Assembly: GCF_038500265.1 (NCBI RefSeq)
Contig: NZ_CP150637.1
Span: 1,451,501-1,515,500 of the forward strand
DNA from: Ignatzschineria larvae DSM 13226
GTDB taxonomy: Bacteria > Pseudomonadota > Gammaproteobacteria > Cardiobacteriales > Wohlfahrtiimonadaceae
Direction: 5' to 3'
Length of the DNA stretch: 64,000 nt
Shown: positions 55,059 to 64,000 of the stretch, one piece after another
Layout of the letters: every line of letters begins with the position of its first letter
How positions within the stretch are numbered: position 1 is the first letter of the stretch
Made by a program: the position numbers and the translations under genes
The notes under the pieces: generated by a model
Told to the model about the DNA's origin: nothing
What the model saw: only the letters and a program-made list of their open reading frames with translations
Databases searched by the model: none

Positions 55059-55913
55059 ATGCTCTACTTCCCTTCTCCGGCAAAGATCAATCGTATGCTT
55101 CGTATTATTCGACAAGAAGCGAATGGCTATCATTATTTACAAACCATTTTTCAATTTACCAATCTCTATGATGAAATTGGTTTTCAGGTCAATGATACTG
55201 GTGAGATTCATTTCGATTATGATCACGAACTTTTCCCGCTTGAGGAAGATTTGATCTATCGCGCTATGATTGCCCTGCAAGAATATAGCCAAATTGAGAA
55301 AGGGGTCACGGTTGATCTTATTAAGCATCTACCTATGGGTGCCGGCATTGGTGGGGGAAGCTCTAATGCCGCAACGACTCTAGTTGTGCTCAATCAATTG
55401 TGGGAACTCTACCTTACCACAGACGAGCTTATTCAAATTGGCAAACAACTCGGCGCAGATGTGCCAATCTTTATTTATGGCAAAAGTGCTTGGGCTGAGG
55501 GGATTGGCGAGCAATTAACACCGATTGAACCTCCTGAGTCTGATTTTATTCTGATCAATCCCGGCATTCATATTAGTACCAAAGAAATCTTCGAAAGCCC
55601 GCATCTAATTCGCAATAGCCCTCTTTTTACCGAGCAATATTTTACAGAAGACCGTGCTATCAATGATTGTTTGCCCGCTATCTTTGCGCATTATCCAGTT
55701 ATGCAAACCATTATGACAAAACTTGAAGCGGTTGAATTATCTCCCTATATTACCGGCACGGGGGCTTGCCTCTTTATCCCTAAACCCACAGATGAAAAAT
55801 GGGAATCCCTTCAATCATTAGCCAAAAAAGAACAGTGGCAATTACAACCGTTTAAAAGTTTAAATCGCTCAATGCTCTACACCGATTCTCCGATTGAGTT
55901 ACCCCTTGATTGA
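55059..55913 (+). CDS. ispE: 4-diphosphocytidyl-2-C-methyl-D-erythritol kinase
   Basis: 284 residues. Fourth enzyme of the non-mevalonate isoprenoid pathway, a GHMP kinase. Seen: FPSPAKINRMLRI at the start with the catalytic Lys, the ATP loop LPMGAGIGGGSSNAATTL (about 91-108), LGADVPIFIYG, and the C-terminal ITGTGACLFIP. It lies 89 bases after lolB and may be in the same transcript. The downstream gap holds dispersed repeat copy 2. Confidence 0.95.
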   Translation: MLYFPSPAKINRMLRIIRQEANGYHYLQTIFQFTNLYDEIGFQVNDTGEIHFDYDHELFPLEEDLIYRAMIALQEYSQIEKGVTVDLIKHLPMGAGIGGGSSNAATTLVVLNQLWELYLTTDELIQIGKQLGADVPIFIYGKSAWAEGIGEQLTPIEPPESDFILINPGIHISTKEIFESPHLIRNSPLFTEQYFTEDRAINDCLPAIFAHYPVMQTIMTKLEAVELSPYITGTGACLFIPKPTDEKWESLQSLAKKEQWQLQPFKSLNRSMLYTDSPIELPLD

Positions 55914-55921
55914 ATATCTCA

Positions 55922-56000
55922 TTATAACAAGATCGGTTCAAAATAAGCTTATCTAAATGCCGGCACATCGGCTGATCGAGGCAAGGAAGCCGTTCTATCC
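55922..56000 (+). repeat. Dispersed 79-base repeat, copy 2, overlapping a stop codon
   Basis: Same 79-base span as copy 1 (2603-2681). Stem CGGCT with AGCCG. Its last bases (CGTTCTATCC) include 55995-55997, which on the minus strand is the TAG stop of the radical SAM gene at 55995-57542. Confidence 0.75.
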
Positions 56001-57542
56001 AGTGCGATGTTGTCGTTGTCTTTGTGGTAATGCTTGCTTTGCCGCTTGTTCCGCCGGCGTTTCTTGTGCAAATAATAAAGCATCGGGACGATCACCTAAA
56101 TATTTAGGCCAACCTTTAATACCGGTACGTAGAAAATCCTCACGCATCGCCTCTCGCACAACTTCTTCCGGCAATGCTCGCTCATTTACTAAATGATCAA
56201 AAATTGCCCTAAAAAGTCGATCTAACGCAATACCATAGCTGCGGCCAAACGCTTGATAAAGTGATTGCGATAGCGCGCTAAAATGTTTGAAAGGTTGACT
56301 CTCTAAAATAATAGGTAAAATCGCTTTAAAACGGCCAGAGTTAGCGACACTATCCCAAAACTTAGCAAAACGTTCCATCTCCATTACAGTTGTAAATGGC
56401 ATATCTCTATTTTGCAAAATGGAATAAGGTGGCACTTGGCTAAAACGATATTCAAATTCCTGACTATGACGGATAATCGGTACACCTTTTAACCGCTTTA
56501 AGATACCTACTTGAATCTCTTGAGGCTCCCACGACCAGAGCTCATCAAATCCTTGTGCAAAACTCGTTAAATCCTCATCAGGTAATCCTACAATAAGATC
56601 TACGTGCAGATGCACATCAGTATTTTTCGAGAGCCAAGAGATATTCTCCTTAGCAACCGGCAGATTTGTTCGCCGAGAGATTAACTGCTGAGTTGTCGTA
56701 TTTAAGGTTTGAATACCAATTTCAAATTGCAGTGATCCATCCGGGAACTCTAAAATTTTCGCTTTAAGTTCATCTGAAAGGTAATCCGGTACCAACTCAA
56801 AATGTAAAAATAGTGGCTCTTCGGGATTATCAGCAATTTTATCAAGGAAGAAATCTAAAATCGCTAAAGTAAAATCTTTCTTTAGATTAAATGTGCGATC
56901 AACAAACTTAAATTGCCGCAAGCCCCTTCGATAGAGATCCTCCATCGCTTCCAAAAAAGGCTCTAAAGGAAAGCGCCACGCCGTCTTATCTAAACTCGAG
57001 AGACAAAATTCGCACTTAAAGGGACAACCTCGAGAAGCTTCAATATAGACCGTTCTATGGGCGATATCTTCCTCATTATAGAGATAATAAGGTAATTTAA
57101 TCTCTTCTAACGGGGGCTCTACCCCTTTAATAACCTTCGTTGGCCAAGGTTTCCCCTCTAATAGAATCGATTTGGCTAATTGATAAAAACTAACATCTCC
57201 CCAACCGGTAATGAGGTAATCCACTAATGGAAAAATAGCGATTGTTTCATATTCATAAGAGACTTCCGGCCCACCAATATTGATAATTAAGTCCGGCATT
57301 AATGCCCGTAAATCCTGAATAAGAGCCGTTGTTTCATTAAAATTCCAGATATAAAGACCAAAAGAGACGATTTTAGGGGATCTCTTATGAATCTCTTCAA
57401 GCATTGACTCCCGATTCTGCTGAATCGTAAATTCTAAAATTTCTGCCCGATCTTCTAATTCATAGAGATTCGCCTTGAGATAACGAAGCCCTAATGAAGC
57501 GTGAGCATAACGTGCATTAAGCGTTATCAATAATATATCCAT
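55995..57542 (-). CDS. B12-binding-domain radical SAM protein
   Basis: 515 residues. The N-terminal Rossmann-like region (1-140: ILLITLNARYAHASLGLRYL, VSFGLYIWNFNET, NIGGPEVS) is the B12-binding-like domain, though I do not see the DxHxxG cobalamin motif. The radical SAM motif is C173-x3-C177-x2-C180 (ASRGCPFKCEFC). A C-terminal DUF4080-like region follows (PFTTVMEMERFAKFWD). Substrate unknown. The stop codon lies in dispersed repeat copy 2, and the last residues (QRQRQHRTG) look unlike a conserved end, suggesting the repeat replaced the original terminus. Confidence 0.88.
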   Translation of the reverse strand: MDILLITLNARYAHASLGLRYLKANLYELEDRAEILEFTIQQNRESMLEEIHKRSPKIVSFGLYIWNFNETTALIQDLRALMPDLIINIGGPEVSYEYETIAIFPLVDYLITGWGDVSFYQLAKSILLEGKPWPTKVIKGVEPPLEEIKLPYYLYNEEDIAHRTVYIEASRGCPFKCEFCLSSLDKTAWRFPLEPFLEAMEDLYRRGLRQFKFVDRTFNLKKDFTLAILDFFLDKIADNPEEPLFLHFELVPDYLSDELKAKILEFPDGSLQFEIGIQTLNTTTQQLISRRTNLPVAKENISWLSKNTDVHLHVDLIVGLPDEDLTSFAQGFDELWSWEPQEIQVGILKRLKGVPIIRHSQEFEYRFSQVPPYSILQNRDMPFTTVMEMERFAKFWDSVANSGRFKAILPIILESQPFKHFSALSQSLYQAFGRSYGIALDRLFRAIFDHLVNERALPEEVVREAMREDFLRTGIKGWPKYLGDRPDALLFAQETPAEQAAKQALPQRQRQHRTG

Positions 57543-57782
57543 ATTGCCCTTCTAAAGATCAACAGATCGATCTCTTTTAATCTAATCTGCATCCCTTCCC
57601 TAATTAACCACGACCTTAAACAAATACGCATTTGCCCCCTCATAATGTATTCCTACCCATAAGAGATCGCAAATGCGCCGGATTTTACTCTAATTTTGCG
57701 AGTCCCTACTTACCACTATAGGTTTTATCACTGTAGCGATTGGGATTCGCGAATTATATCAATATTTCTATATCATCAAACT

Positions 57783-58358
57783 TTAAGGTTCTGCTGCAAA
57801 TTGCACTTTACCGCCGGCAAGTGAAGAGATACGCGCTAGAGATTGGATATTAATACCCTCCGCTAGCAAGCGATCCCGGCCCTCTTGGAAACTCTTTTCA
57901 ATGATAAAGCCCATGCCATAGAGCGTAGCACCCGCTTGATCAATGAGCGATTTCACACCTAATGCCGCATTGCCATTTGCTAAAAAGTCATCAATAAAGA
58001 GGACGTTATCTTCCTTAGAGAGATACTCTTCACTGACACAGACATCATAAGTACGATCTTTAGTGTAAGAGTAAACCGACGAGAGATACATCTTCTCCAT
58101 TGTTTTTGGGGTTTTCTTTTTCACAAAAACAACAGGTAATTCAAGTAGATAACCGAGCATAATTGCCGGTGCAATACCACTTGCTTCAATCGTAATAATT
58201 TTATTGATAGGTAAATTAGCAAAACGGCGAACAAACTCAACCGCAATGGATTTCATTAAAATAGGATCCATTTGATGATTGATAAAGCTATCGACTTTTA
58301 ATGTACCATCATCAAAAGCTAAGCCATCTTGAATAATTCTATCGTGAAGTAATTTCAT
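57783..58358 (-). CDS. xpt: Xanthine phosphoribosyltransferase (Bacillus type)
   Basis: 191 residues. Converts xanthine and PRPP to XMP. The pattern is that of Bacillus Xpt rather than enteric Gpt: [31 protein letters not shown], and the PRPP loop [14 protein letters not shown] (about 127-140). Cytoplasmic purine salvage. No purine riboswitch is visible in the ~220 bases upstream. It is a stand-alone gene. Confidence 0.93.
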   Translation of the reverse strand: MKLLHDRIIQDGLAFDDGTLKVDSFINHQMDPILMKSIAVEFVRRFANLPINKIITIEASGIAPAIMLGYLLELPVVFVKKKTPKTMEKMYLSSVYSYTKDRTYDVCVSEEYLSKEDNVLFIDDFLANGNAALGVKSLIDQAGATLYGMGFIIEKSFQEGRDRLLAEGINIQSLARISSLAGGKVQFAAEP

Positions 58359-58579
58359 AAGGAAACCTTTAAATGGTGAAACTCATTTTCACCTTTATTA
58401 GTATGGTTAAATGCAAAATTTTAATTTGAAAAACAAGTGATTATCAAACACTGCAATTCGTTACATTTCCTTGCTTTAACCTAGAGAGATTGATCTAAAA
58501 ATTTGTGCAATATTGTACCGCAAAATCCCTTGGAATGCTCCCTTTCTTCTAAAGAATAGACAATAGGCTTATTCAATGG

Positions 58580-59179
58580 TTACAACAGTTTTTCTGTGAG
58601 ATACCAACCTGTAATACTATCCCGCACCACATTTGTCGTAGTAACTTCATGCGGAAAATCTTCTGATAAGAAAAAGATAATGCGCCCGGCAATCGGTTCT
58701 ACAGTGAGTATCTTCTCTTGTGCCAAATTATAGACCTCTAACTCACCACCATCGCCAGGTTTCCAATCTTCATTGAGATAGAGTACCGTCGTCACCTTTC
58801 TTCGACTTACTCCTTTAGGATTGTCGATATGCATTTTATAGTAAGTACCAGGCTCATAACGAGCAAAATGCGTTTCAAAATCTTTCAAACCTAAAAAAAA
58901 CTCTCTATTCAAAATCTGTCGGATTTCATCCATTTTCACAAGGTAATCTTGAATAGGCGGCGCCATTTTCGTATCTAACCACAATGTCTGATCGCCTCGA
59001 ATCGCTTTATTATTTTGTAAAGTATCTTTATGGCCGATACGTGCTTCATGTAGTTCATTATCGGGGATGGCCTCTCTGATTGCTTGAATTTCACTTGAAT
59101 CCAAAAAGTGATCCCAAACATAATACCGGTCTGTTGCAAGCGCAGAGATAAATGCTTCTATTTGATGATTAATTGCCAT
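58580..59179 (-). CDS. 2OG-Fe(II) oxygenase family protein
   Basis: 199 residues. The double-stranded beta-helix iron site is visible: the HxD pair in YYKMHIDN (residues ~115-121), the distal His in EDFPHEV, and a 2-oxoglutarate-binding Arg in VRDSITGWYL. RRKVTTVLYLNEDWKPGDGGEL (span) matches the prolyl-4-hydroxylase-like group. Substrate unknown; relatives act on proteins or small molecules. It has no operon partner. Confidence 0.85.
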   Translation of the reverse strand: MAINHQIEAFISALATDRYYVWDHFLDSSEIQAIREAIPDNELHEARIGHKDTLQNNKAIRGDQTLWLDTKMAPPIQDYLVKMDEIRQILNREFFLGLKDFETHFARYEPGTYYKMHIDNPKGVSRRKVTTVLYLNEDWKPGDGGELEVYNLAQEKILTVEPIAGRIIFFLSEDFPHEVTTTNVVRDSITGWYLTEKLL

Positions 59180-59413
59180 GGTATTTTAAAGTCCCAGTTA
59201 AATGAAAAAGTGAACAGCAAGACACAAATTAAATTCCGTAAAAGGCAGTTGTAATATTCTTTCAAAACCTCCTTATATCAATTGCTATCAGCCAAACTAA
59301 ACTAGAGTTATTTTGAACTAATTTCTATCTATAACCTAATTTTTTATTCATCACAAGAAAAAATTAAAAATCACGTATAATATTGTTATTCAGCATAAAT
59401 ATAGAGATTAAAA

Positions 59414-61330
59414 ATGAACGGATTACAAAAAGCTAGGCAAATATTTAAAGCCGCCATTGCCGTCAATAATCGCCCATTCCCTTGGGAGAGGGCTATCGGC
59501 GCAGCTTTAGCAATGTCGTTACCGATTTTTATTGGACTGTGGTTTAATCAACTTCAGTATGGACTAATGACAGGTTTAGGGGGATTCACCTATTTGTATG
59601 CCTTTCGCTTGCCCTATGCTCATCTTGCCAAACGACTTCTATTTGTGGGGTTGATGATTGTACTATGTGCTTTTTTAGGCTCTATTGTTGCACCCTACCC
59701 CATAGCAATGATCATCTTAATTGGACTCATTGCCACCGTCATGATCTTTATCTTTAATGCACTAAAGTTTATCGGTCCTTCAGCCATCTTTTTTATCATG
59801 GTATTTGCCCTCACTGCCGATATGCCTATCACAGATCTACAAGGGGCTTTTTTCCGTGCAGGATTAGTTGCACTAGGGGCGCTTCTCTCTTGGCTAATTG
59901 CTATGAGCGGTTTTTTGATTAATCCTCATCGCCCTGAGATTAAGGCTGTCAGTAATGCCTATCATCAACTTCATCGCTTTACTGCAAGTATCGGTACAGA
60001 TCAATTTCATGATGAAAAATATAAAACAATGAGCTTGTTACGGGATACTTTAGAGATATTGATGAGTGGGGAACTACCTGGTTCTCCTTCAAAAACATAT
60101 CAACGTTTATTACACTTAACCATTACAGGAAATGAGTATTTTCTCTATCTTATGAGTCATTATGCAGAACACAAAGAGAAACTTCCCGATGAATGTTTAG
60201 CATTGATTGAACAAATTGAAAGCGCTTTAAAAAACAACCTCAAAAAATCCTCACTTTTCACCATTCCACAGCTATCGGACATAGCGTTACAAAACTATTA
60301 TCAGACTATGGCGAATATCATCAATGATCCTGCCGAAAATCTGAAACCTATTTCTCTAGAAAAACGCATTACAATCAAAGAGATTTTGCTCAATACGCTT
60401 GATCGTAACTCTCTTGTTTTTCTTACCGCTATTCGATTTGGTATTATCACCTCTATTGCGACCATTATTGCCCATAGCTTTGACTTTACTAGATCCTACT
60501 GGATTCCTCTATCTTGTGTTGCCGTGATGTCTGGCTCCTCAATGATTGCTACATTCCATAGAGCTTTGCAACGCTCAATGGGAACAATACTCGGCATTAT
60601 CATCGCCACAATTATTCTCCATTTTCACCCCTCAGGCTATGCGGTGGCACTCTCCATTCTATTATTTACAGCGCTCACTGAACTTTTTATTGTCAAAAAT
60701 TATGGACTTGCCATTATCTTTATTACACCCAATGCGTTAATTCTTGCAGAAACAATTACCGGCGGAGAATTTTCCGCTTTTTACTTTGCAAGTGCTCGCA
60801 TGATCGATGTAATCATTGGTAGTATTATTGGCCTTATTGGCGTTATTTTAATGGGTAGAAGAACTGCATCGCTTAGAATCCCGCGGATCATGATGCGCAC
60901 GCTTCGCAATCAATCTCAAATGTTATTGCTTCTATTCTCTCCAGAAACATCTTCTTCTCACCAACAAATCCATGATCGTATTATCAAAATGCGAACGAAT
61001 GTTACAAATCTCACAGCACTGTATGATGCTGCCTCTGGCGAAATTCCGCTTAAAAAAGCGCTAATCGAATACTACTGGCCGATCATCTATTCTATTGAAA
61101 AGATTGCATTTTTATTAGAGCATGCGGCCGAAGTGGATCACCGAAATATACCGACCGAATCGGAAATTGCTTCTCTAATCTATCTCTTTGAAGTATTAGC
61201 AAACTCCCTACAATATAATAATCCAATAACCATTAGACCAGTGCCAATTATCTCGCAATTTCCAGCTATTACGCAAGAAATTATTGCGTTACAAAATGCG
61301 ATAGAAAAGAGATTATCTGTACCTAAATAA
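59414..61330 (+). CDS. FUSC-family membrane protein
   Basis: 638 residues. Two blocks of membrane helices (about 28-170 and 335-485) separated and followed by cytoplasmic helical regions, the pattern of aromatic-acid/fusaric-acid efflux proteins (AaeB/YccS-like). RSYWIPLSCVAVMSG and ALQRSMGTILGIIIAT match the second FUSC block. No membrane-fusion protein or outer-membrane partner is adjacent, so the substrate cannot be inferred. Promoter region upstream is very AT-rich. Confidence 0.85.
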   Translation: MNGLQKARQIFKAAIAVNNRPFPWERAIGAALAMSLPIFIGLWFNQLQYGLMTGLGGFTYLYAFRLPYAHLAKRLLFVGLMIVLCAFLGSIVAPYPIAMIILIGLIATVMIFIFNALKFIGPSAIFFIMVFALTADMPITDLQGAFFRAGLVALGALLSWLIAMSGFLINPHRPEIKAVSNAYHQLHRFTASIGTDQFHDEKYKTMSLLRDTLEILMSGELPGSPSKTYQRLLHLTITGNEYFLYLMSHYAEHKEKLPDECLALIEQIESALKNNLKKSSLFTIPQLSDIALQNYYQTMANIINDPAENLKPISLEKRITIKEILLNTLDRNSLVFLTAIRFGIITSIATIIAHSFDFTRSYWIPLSCVAVMSGSSMIATFHRALQRSMGTILGIIIATIILHFHPSGYAVALSILLFTALTELFIVKNYGLAIIFITPNALILAETITGGEFSAFYFASARMIDVIIGSIIGLIGVILMGRRTASLRIPRIMMRTLRNQSQMLLLLFSPETSSSHQQIHDRIIKMRTNVTNLTALYDAASGEIPLKKALIEYYWPIIYSIEKIAFLLEHAAEVDHRNIPTESEIASLIYLFEVLANSLQYNNPITIRPVPIISQFPAITQEIIALQNAIEKRLSVPK

Positions 61331-61543
61331 ATATATATTCACAGTATTCTTATTAAAAACGGTACTACACCCAAAACAAACATTCTTTCAGAGACAAAAA
61401 AGGGAAAGTATATTATTATATGACAAATATGAACAAAAAATAACTTATTAGAATTAAAAGTATTAAGGCTTTTTCTAATTTATACGTTCCATTTTTTAGC
61501 CGCAATATCAATTTATCAAAAAATATGAGGATAGATTTTAGTC

Positions 61544-61963
61544 ATGAAAAAAAGTTTGTTAACAATATTAGCACTCTCCTTCTTATCATCACTACATGCA
61601 GCAGAGATTACCACTATAAAAGAGACACCAATTACAGATAACGATAAAAAAGCGATTGTTGTCGATATCTATGCACCGGAGGCTGTTACTAAAAGTGATA
61701 GAGAAGCCACATTAAAATTAGCGGCTCAGTCTTATGAAGCAAAAGGGTATGAATTTATTCAAGTTATTTTACGCCCATCTTCACACGCAGAATTTACCAA
61801 TAATTTTGGTTCATTAGGAATTGCAACTTACTCTGTAGATGGTTGCAATCTACAAGGTCTGCAGTGTAAAGATGAAAAATGGAACATCAAAGTGACAGAC
61901 TACATCCTTACAGAAAAGGATCATAAGAATATTAATGATGTGGTCAATGATGTCAAATATTAG
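61544..61963 (+). CDS. Secreted protein of unknown function
   Basis: 139 residues. A signal peptide (MKKSLLTILALSFLSSLHA, cleavage before AE) indicates a periplasmic or secreted protein of ~120 residues. One likely disulfide (CNLQGLQC) is seen, with a mixed alpha/beta pattern (AIVVDIYAPEAV ... YEFIQVILRPS). No family recognised. It has its own terminator at 62034-62057. Confidence 0.7.
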   Translation: MKKSLLTILALSFLSSLHAAEITTIKETPITDNDKKAIVVDIYAPEAVTKSDREATLKLAAQSYEAKGYEFIQVILRPSSHAEFTNNFGSLGIATYSVDGCNLQGLQCKDEKWNIKVTDYILTEKDHKNINDVVNDVKY

Positions 61964-62033
61964 AGCCAATAGTTAAATAACTCGAGATAGGTTATGGATA
62001 TCGTGTAAATAACTACAAATTATTTGTCTAATT

Positions 62034-62057
62034 GCCGCATACTATTGCGGCTTTTTT
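62034..62057 (+). terminator. Terminator after the secreted-protein gene
   Basis: GCCGCA, loop TACTAT, TGCGGC, then TTTTTT. It separates this gene from the riboswitch-yhhQ unit. Confidence 0.85.
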
Positions 62058-62089
62058 ATTACTCCACTTTAGGCTACAATACAGCACCT

Positions 62090-62126
62090 CGTGGTTCGAG
62101 AACCTCCCACGCAAAAAAACTAAGGA
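62090..62126 (+). ncRNA. preQ1-I riboswitch upstream of yhhQ
   Basis: Stem CGTGG (62090-62094) with CCACG (62107-62111), a loop containing TTCGAGAACC, and the A-rich 3' tail CAAAAAAACTAAGGA that folds back in the class I pseudoknot. The layout matches the short preQ1-I type known from B. subtilis and T. tengcongensis. The AAGGA at its end is the ribosome site of yhhQ (ATG 62137), so preQ1 binding should hide it and reduce translation. The regulated gene is a queuosine-precursor transporter, which fits. Confidence 0.85.
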
Positions 62127-62136
62127 ATTAAAATTT

Positions 62137-62796
62137 ATGTATCAATTTACGCAAGCGGAGAGACGACGAGCGCTCTATCAGCTCTCTTTCTTTCATATTC
62201 TGATTATTGCTTCGAGCAACTATCTTGTACAACTTCCCTTCACCATATTCGGATTTCATACTACTTGGGGCGCTTTCACATTCCCCTTCATCTTCCTCAC
62301 CACAGATTTAACCATTAGAGTATTTGGCGCTTCACTTGCACGCCGCATTATTTTTGTCGTGATGATTCCGGCACTTATTATCTCCTATGTTATCTCAGTG
62401 ATCTTTTTCAAAGGCGAATGGCTAGGTTTTAATGAGCTATCAACTTTCAATCTTTTTGTCGCACGAATTGCACTTGCTAGTTTTGCTGGATATCTTGTGG
62501 GACAATTAATGGACATTACTGTTTTTAGTTATCTTCGCAGAAATCACCGTTGGTGGGTTGCGCCCAGTGCAGCGGCAATTGCCGGTAACTTTATAGACAC
62601 AATCGTTTTCTTCTTCATTGCATTTTATCAAAGCGATGATCCATTTATGGCGGCTAATTGGCAGGAAATTGCTCTCGTGGATTATGCGTTTAAATTATTG
62701 ATTTGTGCTATCTTCTTCCTCCCGCTTTACGGCCTACTCCTGAACTTTATTCTTAAAAAGATGTCATCGCTCCAAGCAGAAAAAATCACAGCATAA
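62137..62796 (+). CDS. yhhQ: Queuosine precursor transporter YhhQ
   Basis: 220 residues, six membrane helices. It follows E. coli YhhQ: SSNYLVQLPFTIFGFHTTWGAFTFPFIFL (span of about 24-52), TDLTIRVFGASLARRIIF, NLFVARIALASF and FIDTIVFFFIAFYQS. YhhQ imports preQ0/preQ1 for queuosine in tRNA. ATG 62137 is chosen because AAGGA (62122-62126) precedes it and MYQFTQAERR fits the family start; an earlier in-frame ATG at 62032 lies inside the upstream terminator and riboswitch. Confidence 0.93.
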   Translation: MYQFTQAERRRALYQLSFFHILIIASSNYLVQLPFTIFGFHTTWGAFTFPFIFLTTDLTIRVFGASLARRIIFVVMIPALIISYVISVIFFKGEWLGFNELSTFNLFVARIALASFAGYLVGQLMDITVFSYLRRNHRWWVAPSAAAIAGNFIDTIVFFFIAFYQSDDPFMAANWQEIALVDYAFKLLICAIFFLPLYGLLLNFILKKMSSLQAEKITA

Positions 62797-62871
62797 TTTA
62801 ATGGATTCTCATAATCTAAATGACTATTTCTTGTCTCTATATTGTTATTGACATAGAACTATAATAAAGAT

Positions 62872-62905
62872 TCCCCTAATAATTTTATAGATCAATATTA
62901 GGGGA
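62872..62905. terminator. Bidirectional terminator between yhhQ and cfa
   Basis: TCCCCTAATA and TATTAGGGGA around a 14-base loop, followed by TTATCTTTT, between two convergent genes. Confidence 0.8.
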
Positions 62906-62944
62906 TTATCTTTTATGAATTAGCTTAACTTAAAGTTTGATAGA

Positions 62945-64000
62945 TTAACGAGGGACTCTAATACCACCATCAACACCATTTGGGCTCCAAAGAATTTGCC
63001 ACAATTGAATATCACGAGCTCTAAATGCACCCGCGCAAGCAAGAAGATAGTAGCTAAACATGCGTTTGAATCTTGGTGTGTAATTATTCTCAATTTCTGG
63101 CCAAACATTCACAAATCGCTCATACCATGCCATTAAGGTTCGATCATAATCTGCACCAAAATTATGCCAATCCTCCATTATAAACTTACTTTGACTTGCA
63201 TTCGCAATTCCTTGGATTGATGGCAAAATACCATTAGGGAAAATATACTTTTCGATCCAAGGATCAACATTGATCTTGTTATAATTAGAACCTATGGTAT
63301 GCAGTAGAAACAGACCATCTTCCTTAATATTTTTACGTACAACATCAAAATATTCAGAATAATTTTTAGGACCAACATGCTCAAACATCCCGACCGAAAC
63401 GATACGATCAAATTGATCATCAAGATCACGATAATCTTGTAGCAATATCTTTACGTCTAAATCTCGGCAACGCTCTTGTGCTAATTTCTGTTGTTCTTTG
63501 GAGACTGTCACTCCGGTAACAGATACACCGTAGTGTGTTGCTGCATAAGCAGATAATCCACCCCAACCACAACCTATATCCAATAAGCGCATGCCGGGCT
63601 TTAAATCTAGTTTACGGCAGATCAAATCTAATTTAGCTTGTTGTGCCTCTTCTAAAGTGGTAGCTTTCGCCCAGTATCCACAAGAATATTGCATATAAGG
63701 ATCTAGCATTCTAGAAAAAAGATCATTTCCTAAGTCATAATGTTCTTTACCCACAATCCAAGCTCGACTCTTAGTTTGCAAATTCCAAATACGAGCTATA
63801 ATAATACGAGCTATATCACGCCAATTTTTGGGGAGCTTCTGATCAAGTTTAGCGCTTAAGACACGGGTAAAAAAGAGGTCTAATCGTTCACAATCCCACC
63901 ACTCATCCATGTAGCTTTCGCCTAATCCTATAGATCCTTCTTGCAAGACACGCTGATAAAAATTTTCATTATGTATTTGTAGATCATAAGGATTAGAGCC
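62945..64000 (-). CDS. cfa: Cyclopropane-fatty-acyl-phospholipid synthase, N-terminus cut by window edge
   Basis: The frame is open to the right edge and codes for at least 351 residues; E. coli Cfa has 382. Cfa transfers the SAM methyl group to double bonds of membrane lipids. Seen: LQEGSIGLGESYMDEWW, SRAWIVGKEHYDLGNDLFSRMLDPYMQYSCGYW (span), the SAM motif LLDIGCGWGG, VGMFEHVG, and the C-terminal AGAFRARDIQLWQ. A TTG at 63946 is internal Leu, not a start. It is close to the E. coli protein throughout. Confidence 0.95.
   Translation of the reverse strand, partial: GSNPYDLQIHNENFYQRVLQEGSIGLGESYMDEWWDCERLDLFFTRVLSAKLDQKLPKNWRDIARIIIARIWNLQTKSRAWIVGKEHYDLGNDLFSRMLDPYMQYSCGYWAKATTLEEAQQAKLDLICRKLDLKPGMRLLDIGCGWGGLSAYAATHYGVSVTGVTVSKEQQKLAQERCRDLDVKILLQDYRDLDDQFDRIVSVGMFEHVGPKNYSEYFDVVRKNIKEDGLFLLHTIGSNYNKINVDPWIEKYIFPNGILPSIQGIANASQSKFIMEDWHNFGADYDRTLMAWYERFVNVWPEIENNYTPRFKRMFSYYLLACAGAFRARDIQLWQILWSPNGVDGGIRVPR

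Noticed and set aside
62032-62136. Longer yhhQ product starting at 62032
   Set aside because: The added 35 residues are encoded by the upstream terminator and the riboswitch, and a proper ribosome site precedes ATG 62137.

Overview
The window reads as ordinary chromosome of a low-GC (roughly 38-40 %) gammaproteobacterium. Conserved neighbourhoods support this: rhlB divergent from trxA, lolB-ispE divergent from a tRNA-Gln/prs block, rpmH-rnpA-yidD-yidC-mnmE, a three-subunit formate dehydrogenase-N operon followed by fdhE, and a preQ1 riboswitch in front of yhhQ. The mix of enterobacterial-like proteins with low GC and a type Va autotransporter carrying an ESPR signal would fit the Cardiobacteriales (Ignatzschineria/Wohlfahrtiimonas type), but that placement is inference. 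I see no insertion sequence, prophage, integrase or CRISPR array.

Layout. 1-7.4 kb: a DciA-like (DUF721) gene fragment, an FMN/Fe-S glutamate-synthase-family membrane protein, tamB and a Nif3-like protein. 7.4-13.8 kb: formate dehydrogenase-N (alpha with Cys at the selenocysteine position, beta, gamma) plus fdhE, behind a 690-base upstream region with operator-like palindromes. 14.2-16.1 kb: recQ, whose conserved N-terminus extends upstream of any ATG/GTG/TTG. 16.2-18.4 kb: a very AT-rich insert holding two 27-residue Cys-containing mini-genes, a radical SAM/SPASM enzyme and an unknown partner protein. This is the best candidate here for an undescribed RiPP (ribosomally made, post-translationally modified peptide) system. 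18.4-27.9 kb: midA-like methyltransferase, small lipoprotein, rhlB/trxA, prfB with its programmed frameshift, radA, sotB and lemA. 28.1-40.6 kb: one giant autotransporter of 4160 residues built from a roughly 1040-residue repeat present three times; it sits between lemA and the TPM-domain gene that usually accompanies lemA. 40.9-43.9 kb: TPM protein, an Ala/Lys/Glu-rich lipoprotein and a DUF3820 protein. 43.9-48.1 kb: mnmE, yidC, yidD, rnpA and rpmH. 48.4-64 kb: metK, leuA, yggX, prs, tRNA-Gln, lolB, ispE, a B12-type radical SAM protein, xpt, a 2OG-Fe(II) oxygenase, a FUSC transporter, a secreted protein, yhhQ, and cfa running off the right edge.

Non-coding structure. Most transcription units end in clear hairpin terminators. 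A 79-base dispersed repeat occurs in three intergenic places with compensatory changes in a stem; one copy supplies the stop codon of a gene. A 4 x 15-base tandem repeat lies between the Nif3-like gene and tamB. The hexamer GCCGGC appears far more often than base composition predicts.
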